A DNA stretch of 64,000 nt from Hymenobacter cellulosilyticus (GCF_022919215.1 NZ_CP095046.1:5570501-5634500); one strand, 5' to 3'; positions 27,106 through 37,152 are shown, counted from the first letter of the stretch. Notes: generated by a model from the letters alone, not told the origin. Numbers and translations are program-made.

Positions 27106-28650
27106 ATGGCATCACGCTTTCCTCTGTTCTTATTCCTTTTCGGTCTTCTCGCATTCGGATTTGTACCGGCCGTGCAGGCCACTCACATCTTGGGCGGCGA
27201 CCTGACCTATGAACGCAACAGATTTACTACGTTGCCCAACCAATACTACGTGCGGGCGCGGCTGTACCGCGACTTAACTACGCAAGCCGATTACACCGCG
27301 CAGATTCCGCTGATGGTGGCCCGCAACGGCTGCTCCACGACGGAAGCAGGTAGCTTTACCAGCTCACTCAATCGAGTTTCTACCCAGCCCATTTCGGGAA
27401 TGGGCTGCGCCGGCGGCTTTGCGTATCAGCTCATCGTTTTTGAAGGTGTGGTTCAACTACCGCCCGGCCGCTGGCTCCTGAGCATTAACGAGGAAAACCG
27501 CACCAACGGAATACGCAATATTCTGGCTTCCGAAACCCGGGCCTTCCATATTGAGGCCTACCTGGACAACTCGACTGGAATCAGTAATAACTCCCCGAAA
27601 TTTACGGCTTACACGCTGCCGTACGCGGGCGGCAGCCAGCTGCACCGCTACAGCTTTAGTACCTTCGACAGTGAAGGTGATTCACTGGTCTACCAGTCAG
27701 TGCCGCCCCAAACGTATACGAGCCAGCAGAATACCTGCGCGGCTGATATTCCCTACGGGTCTTACGCGGCGGGCACTTTTCAGGACGCCAACGGTCAGGC
27801 CATCAGCTACCCGGCCCGGACCTTTTCAGCGGCAAATCCTTTGTTCTCGTTTCAAGCAAACAACGGCGTTGCAGCGTCTTATTTTCAGCTTAATGCCGCT
27901 ACCGGGGAGTTATTGACCTTGCCGCTCATAAACCAACTCGGCCCTTTTGTGGTAGCAGTCCGTGTTGATGAGTTCCGCCTCCTCAATGGGACGTGGATTA
28001 AAATCGGCAGTGTCACGCGGGATGTCATCTATACCGTACGTAATAATGGCACCAACCGCAACCCTATCCTCAGCGCCCTGACCAGCGGCAACGCTTCGCT
28101 CCCGCTGGGTCAACCCATTCGGGTAACTCCCGGTCAGGCTCTTAGCCTCACCCTTGCCGGCGCTGACCCCGACGCCGGGCAGACCGTGACCATGAACAGC
28201 GACGTAGCGTGGTTTTTACCGGAGGCCACCTTCACCCGCCCAGTTGCTAACCAGGGCCGACTAATCTGGCAGGTACCGACTACGTTGCCCCATGGCCGCT
28301 ACTCCCTGGCCGTTACGCTGGAGGACAACGGTTGTCCGTCAGTAGGCAGTGAAGTGGCTACTCTTACTTTTCGGGTGGGGGCGCAAACGTTGGCCACCAA
28401 AACCGCCCAACCCCAAGTTCTGACGGCCTTCCCCCTGCCCTTCCACGACCAAGTACAGTTTCAGCTGGAGGCGCGCCGCACGCAGGCCGTCATTGTTACA
28501 GATGAGCTGGGCCGCGAAGTAGCCCGCCTCACCAGCCGCCCCGACGGCTTAGTGGTGTGGCAGCCCGCAGCCACGGTATCGGCCGGGCTGTACTTCGCCC
28601 GCACTGCTGATGGCCGGCAGGTGGCCCGCCTGCTACGCTCGGCTCAGTAA
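27106..28650 (+). CDS. T9SS-exported surface protein with cadherin-like fold, unknown role
   Basis: 514 residues with signal peptide (LFLFLFGLLAFGFVPAVQA). The mature protein begins THILGGDLTYERN, a start often seen in large Bacteroidota surface proteins. A beta-rich body with a cadherin-type segment (PLFSFQANNGVAASYFQLNAATGELLTLPLINQLGPFVVAVRVDE) follows. The T9SS sorting tail includes TAFPLPFHDQVQFQLE and ends GLYFARTADGRQVARLLRSAQ. The protein is expected on the cell surface or released. No catalytic motif is evident; adhesion is a guess. A 23-bp hairpin separates it from the convergent TonB receptor. Confidence 0.8.
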   Translation: MASRFPLFLFLFGLLAFGFVPAVQATHILGGDLTYERNRFTTLPNQYYVRARLYRDLTTQADYTAQIPLMVARNGCSTTEAGSFTSSLNRVSTQPISGMGCAGGFAYQLIVFEGVVQLPPGRWLLSINEENRTNGIRNILASETRAFHIEAYLDNSTGISNNSPKFTAYTLPYAGGSQLHRYSFSTFDSEGDSLVYQSVPPQTYTSQQNTCAADIPYGSYAAGTFQDANGQAISYPARTFSAANPLFSFQANNGVAASYFQLNAATGELLTLPLINQLGPFVVAVRVDEFRLLNGTWIKIGSVTRDVIYTVRNNGTNRNPILSALTSGNASLPLGQPIRVTPGQALSLTLAGADPDAGQTVTMNSDVAWFLPEATFTRPVANQGRLIWQVPTTLPHGRYSLAVTLEDNGCPSVGSEVATLTFRVGAQTLATKTAQPQVLTAFPLPFHDQVQFQLEARRTQAVIVTDELGREVARLTSRPDGLVVWQPAATVSAGLYFARTADGRQVARLLRSAQ

Positions 28651-28672
28651 CCGGGTATTACGCATCTGGCGT

Positions 28673-28724
28673 AAACGCCAAACGGCCGGCTTTCCGCGAG
28701 TGGAAAGCCGGCCGTTTGGCGTTT
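28673..28724. terminator. Long perfect inverted repeat between convergent genes
   Basis: The arms 28673-28695 and 28702-28724 are perfectly complementary over 23 bp around a GCGAGT loop. There is no long T tract, but the ends are AAAC/GTTT. It probably ends both convergent transcripts. Confidence 0.8.
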
Positions 28725-28739
28725 GCGGAATCCTTCCCG

Positions 28740-31583
28740 CTACTTGGTCGTGGGTAGGTTGATGAGCAGGCGAGCGAAGTAGAAGCCGCCGTTGTAGCCA
28801 AACTGGTTGGGGTTGTAGATGGTGCGGCCCCGGTTGGTATTGTCGCGGGAGGAATTGTAGGACAAGGCGCCCACGGCAAAGTTTTGCTCGTTGTTGAGCT
28901 CATTCACCCGGTATTTGTCGGGGTACACGTCGAAGATATTGTTGGCGCCCACGGTCAGCCCGATTTCCTTGTTGAGCTGCACGCTCAGGGTCAGGTCGGT
29001 AATCCACTTGGCCGCGAAGGTCTGGTCGATGCTGGAAAACAGGAAGCCGTTGTTGGCGCCGGGGTTGTCGAGGCGGGCGTCGCGGTATTCCACCGAACCG
29101 AAGTGCACCGTGCGGGCTTCCACGCTGAATATCCCGAATGAGTAGCCGGCCGTCAGGTTGATTTTGCTGCGGGGCTGGGCACTCTCGATGCGGCCCCGCT
29201 GCTGGCGGTCAAACAGGGTGTTCTGCAGGCCGGTCTGGTCGGCATCAATCGTGGACGAACTGTTGACCTTGCGTACTTCGGTTTTGTTGAAGTTTGCGGC
29301 AATGGTCAGGCTTAGGCGGCCCGGGCCCAGCTCCATGCGGTTGTTGGCCACCACGTCGATGCCGCGGGTGCGGGTATCAATGGCGTTGGCAAAGAACTGC
29401 ACCTGGCTTACCGGTAAGGTGCCCAGAATGGCAGCCACCGTCGCGTTGGCGCGGCTAAACTGCGACGACAGCACAATCCGGTCCTTGATGTCAATCTGGT
29501 AGGCATCCACGGTCACGCTGGCCGTGCGCAGCACCCGGGCCGTGACGCCCAGGCTGTAGTTCACGGACTTTTCCTGCTTCAAAGCCGGGATGCCGAAACC
29601 CTGCTGCCCGGTGCCGCCCGGCGTGAAGCTGTTGCGCACGATGGGGTTGTCGTTGTTGACGGTCAGCACCTGATTGGGGGCACCCTGCACAAACTGGGTG
29701 CTGGTGTTGGTAAAGTAGCGCTGCTGCAGCGAAGGAGCCCGAAACCCGTTGCTCAACGCCCCGCGCACGGCCACGTCGGGCAGAATGCTGTAGCGGGCGG
29801 CCAGCTTGCCACTCACGTTGTTGCCAAAATCGCTGTAACGCTCGGCGCGGCCGGCTAGGCTTACCAGCAGTTTCTCAGTGATGTCGCTTTCCAGGTCGAT
29901 ATAGCCGGCCGTATTGGTGCGGCTGCGGTTTACGGCGTCGGAGGGCTGGTAGCCGGGAAACACCTGGGCCCCGGCCGCGGCCGGAGTGCCCGGCGCAATC
30001 AGGCGGCCGTAGTTAGCATAGGAGCCCCGCTCCCCGGCTTTAATCTGGTAGTTGTCGTCGCGGTACTCCAGGCCAAAGGCCACGTTGAGCGTACTCAGGG
30101 CGGCCACGTCGGTGAAGTGGCGGGTGAAGTTCAGGTTGCTCGTATTCTGGCGAAAAGCAATGCTGCCGGCGTAAAAGTTGGTTGGGCTGAGGCCAATCGG
30201 CAAGGAAGCGTTGAGCGTGTTGCTGATGTCGAAGCGCAGCTCGTTGCGGCCAAACGTGTTGCTTAAGTCCACGTCGAAGCCCGCTACCCGGGTGCGCAAA
30301 CCCGAAATGATGGACTGGTCGTCGATAAGCGTGTTGATGAACGGCAAAAAGCCGTTGGGGTAAATAGTAGCGTCGGTCTGGGTAATCTGGTTGGGCAAGC
30401 GGTAAAAGCCCGCGGCCTTGCCCGTACGGTGGGTAGCGCCGGCCGTAATGTAGGCCTCCAGCCCCAGGGCCGGCACCAGTGTGTAGCCGAAGTTGAGAAA
30501 GCCGCCGTAGTTGCGGGCATCCGACTGACCCAGGCGCAGGTTTCGCCGGTCGTAGCCATTCTGGGCCACCAGGGCATCGTCCTGGGCCTTTAGTTCGCGG
30601 CGCTTCTGCTCGGTGTCGGCGCTGCCGGGGTAGTTGCCGCCGTTGCCACCCAGGTAAATCAGCGGAGCCGTGTCGGCGCCGGTGCGGTTGGTGTAGCTGC
30701 GGTTGCTGAACTGTCCGCTCAAATCGAGGTAGCCGCGGCCATTCAGCCCGATTCCCACGTTGGCGTCGGCTTGGTAGAGGCGGCCGTCGCCCTCGTAGGT
30801 CTGGCCCACGGTGCTGCTGGCCTGCACGCCAGTGGTGTCGTCCTTGAGCTGAATGTTGATAACGCCGGCAATGGCATCGGAGCCGTACTGGGCGGCGGCT
30901 CCGTCGCGCAGCACCTCAATGCGCTTGATGCTGGCGTTGGGAATCGTGTTCAAATCAGTGCCTACCGAGCCGCGGCCCACCGTACCGTTGATGTTCACCA
31001 AGGCCGAGGAGTGCCGCCGCTTGCCGTTGACCAGTACTAGCACCTGGTCGGGGCCGAGGCCGCGCAGGGAGGCCGGGTCCACGTGGTCGGTGCCGTCGGA
31101 AATGGCCTGGCGCGACGATTGAAACGAGGGCGCCACGTAGGTCAGGATCTGCGAAACGTCGGTTTGGGCAAACACCTTGATTTCCCGGGCCGAAATAACG
31201 TCGACCGGCGCGGTAGTCAGGATGTTGGAGCGGCCTTCCGTGGCCCGGGAGCCGGTTACGACCACCTCGTTGAGGTCGGTAGCGGCATCCTGCAGGCGCA
31301 CGTCGATGCTGGTGCGGCCATTTACGGCAATCTGCTGGGCGGCCGAGCCGATGGCCGAAAAAACCAGCGTAGCCGCGCCGGGCACGCTGATGCTGTAACG
31401 CCCGTCGCCGTCGGTGGACGTACCGTTGGCGGTGCCTTTTTCCAGCACCGTCACGCCGGGCTGGGCCGAGCCGTTGGCGGCAGTTACCCGGCCGGTCACG
31501 GTAAGATTCTGGGCCTCGGCGCGGACCACCAGCAAGAGCAGGCCAGCCAGCAAGGTGTAGACAAAGAGTAGGCGTCTTCTCAT
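28740..31583 (-). CDS. TonB-dependent receptor
   Basis: 947 residues. Signal peptide (FVYTLLAGLLLLVVRAEAQ), then a carboxypeptidase-D-like regulatory domain (VTGRVTAANGSAQPGVTVLEKGT ... FSAIGSAAQQIAV). The plug domain is recognised by LNEVVVTGSRA and VEVLRDGAAAQYGSDAIAGVINI (here IEVLRDG). A 22-strand barrel rich in aromatic-ended strands fills the rest, ending YFARLLINLP-type at the C-terminus. It would import a large substrate through the outer membrane with TonB energy. No SusD partner is adjacent, so it is probably not a polysaccharide-utilisation SusC. The substrate is unknown. Confidence 0.93.
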   Translation of the reverse strand: MRRRLLFVYTLLAGLLLLVVRAEAQNLTVTGRVTAANGSAQPGVTVLEKGTANGTSTDGDGRYSISVPGAATLVFSAIGSAAQQIAVNGRTSIDVRLQDAATDLNEVVVTGSRATEGRSNILTTAPVDVISAREIKVFAQTDVSQILTYVAPSFQSSRQAISDGTDHVDPASLRGLGPDQVLVLVNGKRRHSSALVNINGTVGRGSVGTDLNTIPNASIKRIEVLRDGAAAQYGSDAIAGVINIQLKDDTTGVQASSTVGQTYEGDGRLYQADANVGIGLNGRGYLDLSGQFSNRSYTNRTGADTAPLIYLGGNGGNYPGSADTEQKRRELKAQDDALVAQNGYDRRNLRLGQSDARNYGGFLNFGYTLVPALGLEAYITAGATHRTGKAAGFYRLPNQITQTDATIYPNGFLPFINTLIDDQSIISGLRTRVAGFDVDLSNTFGRNELRFDISNTLNASLPIGLSPTNFYAGSIAFRQNTSNLNFTRHFTDVAALSTLNVAFGLEYRDDNYQIKAGERGSYANYGRLIAPGTPAAAGAQVFPGYQPSDAVNRSRTNTAGYIDLESDITEKLLVSLAGRAERYSDFGNNVSGKLAARYSILPDVAVRGALSNGFRAPSLQQRYFTNTSTQFVQGAPNQVLTVNNDNPIVRNSFTPGGTGQQGFGIPALKQEKSVNYSLGVTARVLRTASVTVDAYQIDIKDRIVLSSQFSRANATVAAILGTLPVSQVQFFANAIDTRTRGIDVVANNRMELGPGRLSLTIAANFNKTEVRKVNSSSTIDADQTGLQNTLFDRQQRGRIESAQPRSKINLTAGYSFGIFSVEARTVHFGSVEYRDARLDNPGANNGFLFSSIDQTFAAKWITDLTLSVQLNKEIGLTVGANNIFDVYPDKYRVNELNNEQNFAVGALSYNSSRDNTNRGRTIYNPNQFGYNGGFYFARLLINLPTTK

Positions 31584-31976
31584 AAAACCAAAATGTAAGT
31601 GGTTGGAAAATCGGCTAGCAAGAATTGCGGGAAGCCGTACACCCGGTTACAATGGTGTTGTGTTGGTACTCAGCCTGACTGGCCTAATATAGATGCTAAT
31701 CCCTACAGCTGCATGGAAAGTCGGGTTTATTCCCGCTGAAGCCTGGGCTAACCGGATTCGCCCTGCCCCGGCACCCGCCGGTGCTGTCAGCCGCCGGGTT
31801 ATGCTCGTTGTTCAAATACTACAGCCCAGATTACACCGAGCTACTCCGGCGGCCAGAAAGCTGTTACCCAAGGATTATGCAGTAATATATTGATATAAAT
31901 CTTTAATCAAAGGCCGTTAGCACCGTCGCCCGATAAGCCGCGGCTCTTCTCGTCAGCTTGTGGCTCATAGCCAAGC
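31584..31976. other. Spacer upstream of the TonB receptor
   Basis: About 390 bp between two minus-strand genes. It must hold the receptor promoter. On the minus strand, TACATTTTGG just before the receptor ATG resembles a -7 box with one extra base. A 66-codon plus-strand ORF (31693-31893) has no support. Confidence 0.45.
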
Positions 31977-32960
31977 TTACCGGCGCCACCACTGCTGCGG
32001 CAGCGGCCCGTCGGCCACTTCCACCCGCTGCCCCGGGGCCGGCAGCAGCAAGGTTACCTCCGGACCGGCCGCCGCTACCAAATGCTCCACAGGCTCGTCC
32101 CAGGCGTGGAAGGCCAGGTTGAAGGTGGCCCAGTGCAAGGGCAGCAATGCGCCCTCGCCCAGGGCCCGGTGCGCGGCCAGAGCATGGTCGGGTCCCATGT
32201 GGATATCGGCCCACAACTCGTCGTAAGCCCCAATTTCCAGCATCACCAGATCAAAAGGTCCGTAAGCCGCGCCAATTTCGCGGAACCCTGCCTCATAGGG
32301 TCCTGAGTCGCCGCCGAAAAAGGCGCGGTGCGTGGGGCCCAACAGGCACCAGGAAGCCCAGAGGGTATTGTCGCGGGTGAGGCGCCGGCCCGAAAAGTGC
32401 CGGGCCGGCGTGGCTACCAGCGTGTGCGTGTCGGTCAGCTTAGCTTCCTGCCACCAGTCCAGCTCGGTTATCTGGGCGGCTGGCACCCCCCAGCGGCGCA
32501 AGTGCCCACCCACGCCCAGCGGACAGAAAAACGGCACGCCAGCGCGGCTCAGCGTCCGGATGGCATCCTTGTCGAGGTGGTCGTAGTGGTCGTGGGACAG
32601 CACCACGGCATCGAGCGGGGGCAGCTCGGTCAGCAGCAAGGGCGCGGGAAAGAACCGTTTGGGGCCGGCCATGCTCAGTGGGGAGGCCCGCAGCCGCCAT
32701 ACCGGGTCGGTCAGAATCCGTTTGCCATCCAGCTCAATCAGCGTGGAAGAGTGCCCAAACCACGTCACGCGCAGGGCCGTGGCGGGCACCGGCTCAGCCA
32801 GCGCGGCCACGTTGGCCCGGAATGGCCCCAACGGCTTTTTAGGCTCCCGCTCCTCTTTGCCCCGCAGCCAGCGGCGCATCATCTGCCAGTAGTCCATCGA
32901 CATGCCGGTGGGAATGGTATTCAGGTACTTCTTACCGTTGAACTGCGAAGGTGTTTTCAT
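31977..32960 (-). CDS. MBL-fold metal-dependent hydrolase (NAPE-PLD/UlaG-like)
   Basis: 327 residues. The metallo-beta-lactamase motif is SHDHYDHLD. RVTWFGHSSTLIELDGKRILTDPVW precedes it, and FFGGDSGPYEAGF and LPLHWATFNLAFHAWDEP supply later metal ligands. The N-terminal region (MKTPSQFNGKKYLNTIP ... WRLRGKEEREPKK in part) fits the COG2220 branch that includes N-acylphosphatidylethanolamine phospholipase D. The natural substrate in bacteria is unknown. No signal peptide, so it acts in the cytoplasm. Confidence 0.88.
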   Translation of the reverse strand: MKTPSQFNGKKYLNTIPTGMSMDYWQMMRRWLRGKEEREPKKPLGPFRANVAALAEPVPATALRVTWFGHSSTLIELDGKRILTDPVWRLRASPLSMAGPKRFFPAPLLLTELPPLDAVVLSHDHYDHLDKDAIRTLSRAGVPFFCPLGVGGHLRRWGVPAAQITELDWWQEAKLTDTHTLVATPARHFSGRRLTRDNTLWASWCLLGPTHRAFFGGDSGPYEAGFREIGAAYGPFDLVMLEIGAYDELWADIHMGPDHALAAHRALGEGALLPLHWATFNLAFHAWDEPVEHLVAAAGPEVTLLLPAPGQRVEVADGPLPQQWWRR

Positions 32961-33068
32961 AGGTGGTCCAGGCTGTCAGCCTGTTTTTTGACCGCAGACG
33001 CCCAGCCTTCCACTTTACTTTACCCAGAAGCGTAATTCCCTGTAATTGTCTTCGGTATAGTCACCTTG

Positions 33069-33751
33069 TCAGAGCAGGGTTTTCACTGTCAGCAAGGCCT
33101 GCTGGGCCCACTTCTGCATGTGTTTGCCGGAGTAGTGCAGGCCATCGGGAGCAAATTCGCTGGCATCCCCGGCGGCGATGCGGGTTAGCCCGGTTATGTC
33201 CACGTAGGCTACGCCCGCCTGCTGACACTCGTCGCGGGCTACGGCGTTAAGCTGGTTTATTTCACGGGTCACGCGGTCCTGGTCGTAGCTCTGCCCAAAG
33301 GGCGAGTAGCTCCAGTCGGGGTAGAAAGCACCACCACGCGCCCGGGCCGGTTGGCGGCAAACCCGATGGCCGTGCGCAGCAGCGCCCGAAACTCGGTGCG
33401 GTAGCTGCTCAGCGGCAGCCCCCGAAACTGGTTGTTGACCCCAATCATCAACGACACCAAATCATAGGTTTTTGTAATCTGCGCCGCCGCAATGGCTTGC
33501 TGCAGTTCTCCGGTGGTCCAGCCGGTGCGGGCAATAATATCGGGGGTAGCCAGGCCGGCCGAACGCGCCAGCTGCACGCTCCACCGGTCGGCGGCGCTTA
33601 CGCCTTCCCCAATCGTGTAGGAGTCGCCCAGGGACAGAAAGCTGCCGTTGGAAGCGGTGCCGCCCGAGCCGGTGCTGGGCACTGCCCGCTCGACGCCGTC
33701 CTGGGTGCAGCCGAACCCAAGAAACAGAAAAAGAATAAGCAGAAGACGCAT
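33069..33751 (-). CDS. SGNH/GDSL-type lipase/esterase, lipoprotein (1 frameshift)
   Basis: Repaired length about 227 residues from ATG 33751 (MRLLLILFLFLGFGCTQDG), whose FGC lipobox marks a lipoprotein. The SGNH blocks are SLGDSYTIGEGV (catalytic Ser), the Gly block near TGWTTGELQQ, MIGVNNQFRG (Asn block) and FAPDGLHYSGKHMQKW (Asp-His). The frame slips near 33325, repaired by one extra C (STPDWSYSPFGQSYDQD). It would hydrolyse esters at the cell envelope. Longer upstream translation to 33865 overlaps the terminator of the next gene and is rejected. Confidence 0.87.
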
Positions 33752-33826
33752 AAGCAGCAGAAAGAACCTGCCGCATATACGGCCGCCCGCGGCCCGCAGA
33801 TTGACAGCTGCATGCTCCTGAAACGC

Positions 33827-33863
33827 AAAACGGACTTTCCCTGGCTTGGGAAAGTCCGTTTTC
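33827..33863. terminator. Terminator of the cystathionine gamma-synthase-like gene
   Basis: AAAACGGACTTTCCC and GGGAAAGTCCGTTTT pair perfectly around TGGCTT. Confidence 0.93.
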
Positions 33864-33899
33864 ATTACGCTTGGCCCTTACTTGGGTCCCGGCATAAGT

Positions 33900-35039
33900 T
33901 TAGCCAATGGCCTGCTTGAGGTCCTCAATCAGGTCCTCCACGTCCTCGATTCCCACACTCAGGCGAATCAGGGAGTCGGACAGGCCGGCGGCCTTACGGG
34001 CATCGGCCGGAATGCTGGCGTGGGTCATCGTGGCGGGGTGGCCCGAGAGACTTTCCACGCCGCCGAGGCTTTCAGCCAGGGAAAACAGCTGAAATTTCTC
34101 CAGTACGGCCACGGCATCCTCTTTCCGGTCGCCTTCCAGCACGAAGGAAATCATGCCGCCGAAGTCGTTCATCTGCTTGGCTGCCACCTCGTGGTTGGGA
34201 TGGTCAGTGAAGCCGGGCCAGAACACTTTTTCCACTTTGGGATGGGCCTTGAGGTACTCGGCTACAGCACGGCCGTTTTCGCAGTGGCGCTGCATACGAA
34301 TATGCAGGGTCTTGAGGCCGCGCAGCACCAGGAAGCAGTCCTGGGGACCGGGCGTGCCGCCGCAGGCGTTCTGGTAGAAGCTCAGGCGCTGGTGCACTTC
34401 GTCGTCGTTGACCACAATGGCGCCCATCACGGTGTCGGAGTGACCAGCCATGTACTTGGTCAGCGAATACACCACGATGTCGGCCCCCAGCTCCAGCGGC
34501 GTTTGCAGGTAAGGCGTCGAGAAGGTGTTGTCGACTACCAGCAAAGCGCCGGCTTCCTTAGCCACGGCCGCAGCGGCGGCAATGTCGATGACGTTGAGCA
34601 GCGGGTTGGTGGGCGTTTCCACCCAGATCAGCTTGGTGCGGTCTGTTACCTTAGCCCGTACGGCTTCCATGTCGTGCATGGGCACGAAGTGGAATTTGAT
34701 ACCCAGGGGCTCGTATACTTTGGTGAAGATGCGGTAAGAGCCGCCGTACAGGTCGTTGGTCGAAATTACCTCGTCGCCGGGCTGCAGCAACTTGATTACG
34801 CAGTCGGTAGCGGCCATGCCCGAGGCAAAAGCCAAACCGTGCTTACCGTTGTCGAGGGCAGCCAGCGCGTCCTGCAGCTGGGTGCGCGTGGGATTATGAG
34901 TGCGCGAGTATTCGTAGCCTTTGTGGTCGCCGGGGGAGCGCTGCACATAGGTTGAAGTCTGGTAAATAGGCGTCATGATGGCCCCGGTGGTGGGGTCGGG
35001 ATGCACGCCGGCGTGGATGGCTTTGGTACCGAATTTCAT
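33900..35039 (-). CDS. Cystathionine gamma-synthase / gamma-lyase family PLP enzyme
   Basis: 379 residues. FGTKAIHAGVHPDPTTGA starts the family. YEYSRTHNPTR, FASGMAATDCVI, DLYGGSYRIF and WVETPTNPLL are typical. The PLP lysine is in VVYSLTKYMAGHSD. The C-terminal GGVESLSGHPATMTHASIP supports the Cys/Met branch. It makes cystathionine from an activated homoserine and cysteine (MetB) or cleaves it (Cgl/MetC); sequence reading does not separate these. It stands alone, with a terminator. Confidence 0.93.
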   Translation of the reverse strand: MKFGTKAIHAGVHPDPTTGAIMTPIYQTSTYVQRSPGDHKGYEYSRTHNPTRTQLQDALAALDNGKHGLAFASGMAATDCVIKLLQPGDEVISTNDLYGGSYRIFTKVYEPLGIKFHFVPMHDMEAVRAKVTDRTKLIWVETPTNPLLNVIDIAAAAAVAKEAGALLVVDNTFSTPYLQTPLELGADIVVYSLTKYMAGHSDTVMGAIVVNDDEVHQRLSFYQNACGGTPGPQDCFLVLRGLKTLHIRMQRHCENGRAVAEYLKAHPKVEKVFWPGFTDHPNHEVAAKQMNDFGGMISFVLEGDRKEDAVAVLEKFQLFSLAESLGGVESLSGHPATMTHASIPADARKAAGLSDSLIRLSVGIEDVEDLIEDLKQAIG

Positions 35040-35211
35040 GGGTGAGTTATTACGAATCGAAAAGTGGACGCGTTGCGCAGGATCAGGGCGTCAAAGGTAA
35101 GAAGGTAGCTGAGAGAAAAGTTTTCCGAAAGCCAGGGAAACCCGAGCAAGCTCCGCAGGTGAAGCCGTATCTTGGTGGCAAAATCCTGTTCACACCTAAC
35201 GCAATAGTTAC

Positions 35212-36093
35212 TTGAAACAATTTCTACTCCTTTGGGCCCTGCTGGGCTTGGGCGTAGCCACGCAAGGTGCCCCTACTCCGCCTGATTCGGCGGCCCGTGA
35301 GCAAGCCTATATCGATTCGGTACAGGCTACGCTGCACTACCAGACCGGTCACGTGGCTTTACCCAACAATTTGGGCTCCCTGAACGTGCCCCAGGGCTTC
35401 CGTTACCTCGACGTAAAGCAGAGCGACTACGTGTTGACCAAACTCTGGGGCAACCCCGATGGCGAATCGCTCGGCATGCTGTTTCCCGCCGACCGGGGCC
35501 CGCTCGATACCAACAGCTGGGCTTTTGCGGTCGAATACGACCCGTCGGGCTACGTGAAAGACGACGACGCGGCCGACATCAACTACGATGACCTGCTCAA
35601 GCAAATGCAGGACGATACGGAGGAAGCCAATGAAGAGCGGGAAAAAGCAGGCTTCGGGCGCGTACTGCTCATTGGCTGGGCCGCCAAGCCCTTCTACGAC
35701 CAGAAGCTTAACGTGCTGCACTGGGCCAAGGAGCTGCGCTTCAGCGGCACTGCCGACAACACGCTTAACTACAACGTGCGCCTGCTGGGCCGCAAGGGGG
35801 TGCTGAACCTGAACGCCATTGGCAGCATGAATCAGTTGGCCGAAATCCGCAGCACTATTCCGGCCATCATCAAGAGCGTGGAATTCACCAAAGGGCAGCA
35901 GTATGCCGACTTCAACCCTGAAATCGACGAGGTAGCGGCCTACGGTATTGGCGGTCTGATAGCGGGCAAGGTGCTGGCCAAAGTGGGCTTCTTCGCGTTG
36001 ATTGTAAAGTTCTGGAAAGTAATCCTGGCCCTGGCAGCCGGCGGCTGGACGGCTATCCGGCGCTTTTTCGGTGCCAAGACAGCCAGCGAATAA
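35212..36093 (+). CDS. DUF2167 exported membrane protein
   Basis: 293 residues from a TTG start at 35212 (translates MKQFLLLWALLGLGVATQG); no ATG lies in a suitable place, and the TTG directly opens the signal peptide. The DUF2167 core includes ATLHYQTGHVALPNNLGSLNVPQGFRYL, LWGNPDGESLGMLFP and VLLIGWAAKPFYDQKLNVLHWAKEL. A C-terminal membrane helix region (AYGIGGLIAGKVLAKVGFFALIVKFWKVILALAAGG) and a basic tail finish it. The function is unknown. Confidence 0.85.
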   Translation: MKQFLLLWALLGLGVATQGAPTPPDSAAREQAYIDSVQATLHYQTGHVALPNNLGSLNVPQGFRYLDVKQSDYVLTKLWGNPDGESLGMLFPADRGPLDTNSWAFAVEYDPSGYVKDDDAADINYDDLLKQMQDDTEEANEEREKAGFGRVLLIGWAAKPFYDQKLNVLHWAKELRFSGTADNTLNYNVRLLGRKGVLNLNAIGSMNQLAEIRSTIPAIIKSVEFTKGQQYADFNPEIDEVAAYGIGGLIAGKVLAKVGFFALIVKFWKVILALAAGGWTAIRRFFGAKTASE

Positions 36094-36205
36094 AGTCCCC
36101 GCCAGCCTGAGCCGCAGCACAGCCGTGTAGCCTTCTGCCGAGTTCTTTCGTTTTACCTTCGGGCCGGCTGCTCCTAGCCGGCCCGATTGTTTTTCCGCCC
36201 TGCCC

Positions 36206-36915
36206 ATGAAATTTCTTCGGGAACTCTTCCAGAAAAATGCCTCTACCCTGCTGTCTATGATTTTGCTGGCGGGTCTGCCTTTTTTGGGCAGCTCGTCGCT
36301 GGGTTTCGTGCTTTATCGAAACCAGGAGCTGATGCAGCATCTCTCGCTAGGACAAAGCCTGTTGTATTTTGTCATTATCGGGGTAGCCATGGCATTCTCC
36401 CTGATGCACACTACGCTTGCAGTGCTTATCACGGGCTTTTACTTTGGCTGGGCAGGGTTTCCGGGCATGCTGGTGGCCTATACCCTAGCCGCGCTGACTG
36501 GCTACCAGATTGCCTCCAGCCTTGACCACGGCAAAATGCTGACTTTCCTGAAGCACTTTCCGAAAGCCGATGCAGTGATGCGGGAATTAAAGAACGACAG
36601 TTGGCAGCTGGTGTTCCTCTTGCGCATTTCCCCGTCACGCCTTTTGCACTGATGACGTTCATTTTAGCCGTGATGCGCATCGACCGGCGCCGCTTCCTGC
36701 TGGGTAGTGTGGTGGGAATGCTGCCCCGCAGCTTGTTTTTCTACTGGCTTGGTACCAAGGCCAAGGATGTGTTTACCCTAGTAAAGAACCCCGACACGGG
36801 CACGACCGGCAAGCTGCTGCTGCTGGCGTTAGTCGTTATTTCCCTGTTTGGGCTGTACTACGTGTTTAACCATGCTCTGAAACGCGCCCTGAGCCGAAGC
36901 AATACCACTAGTTGA
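36206..36915 (+). CDS. VTT/TVP38-like (DedA-superfamily) membrane protein (1 frameshift)
   Basis: Repaired length about 236 residues. Several membrane helices (LLSMILLAGLPFLGSSSLGFVL, LLYFVIIGVAMAFSLMHTTLAVL, LLLLALVVISLFGLYYVF). LRISPVTPFALMTFILAVMRIDRRRFLLGSVVGMLPRSLFFYWLG is the VTT-domain core; the frameshift near 36635 falls inside it and is repaired by one C. Relatives are lipid scramblases or undecaprenyl-phosphate flippases. The substrate here is unknown. Confidence 0.83.
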
Positions 36916-36987
36916 AAAATATTAAAACTGGTTTTCAACGATTTGTGCTTTCTTAGGGTCTTTTTTCAGAAGAATTTTCGCTTCCCG

Positions 36988-37020
36988 TTTGCTTAGCCCA
37001 AGTTTTTGCTCTTATCTTTG
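36988..37020 (+). promoter_or_regulatory. Promoter of tRNA-Arg
   Basis: TTTG (36988-36991), 21 bp, TATCTTTG (37013-37020). This is a full match to the Bacteroidota consensus, with a predicted start near 37027, 13 nt before the tRNA. Confidence 0.8.
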
Positions 37021-37039
37021 CAGCACCAAAACGGTAAAT

Positions 37040-37113
37040 GGTTGTATAGCTCAATTGGATAGAGCATCTGACTACGAATCAGAAGGTTTAAGGTTCGACT
37101 CCTTATACGACCA
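37040..37113 (+). tRNA. tRNA-Arg (anticodon ACG)
   Basis: Cloverleaf: acceptor GGTTGTA/TACGACC, D arm GCTC-AATTGGATA-GAGC, anticodon arm TCTGA-CTACGAA-TCAGA, T arm TAAGG-TTCGACT-CCTTA. Discriminator A; CCA is not encoded. The A at position 34 would be edited to inosine by TadA, as is usual for this tRNA. Confidence 0.97.
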
Positions 37114-37116
37114 CAG

Positions 37117-37152
37117 AAAAAGGCCTCTAGCATGCTGCTAGAGGCCTTTTTT
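37117..37152. terminator. Terminator of tRNA-Arg
   Basis: AAAAGGCCTCTAGC, loop ATGCT, GCTAGAGGCCTTTT: a perfect stem with a T run. Confidence 0.93.
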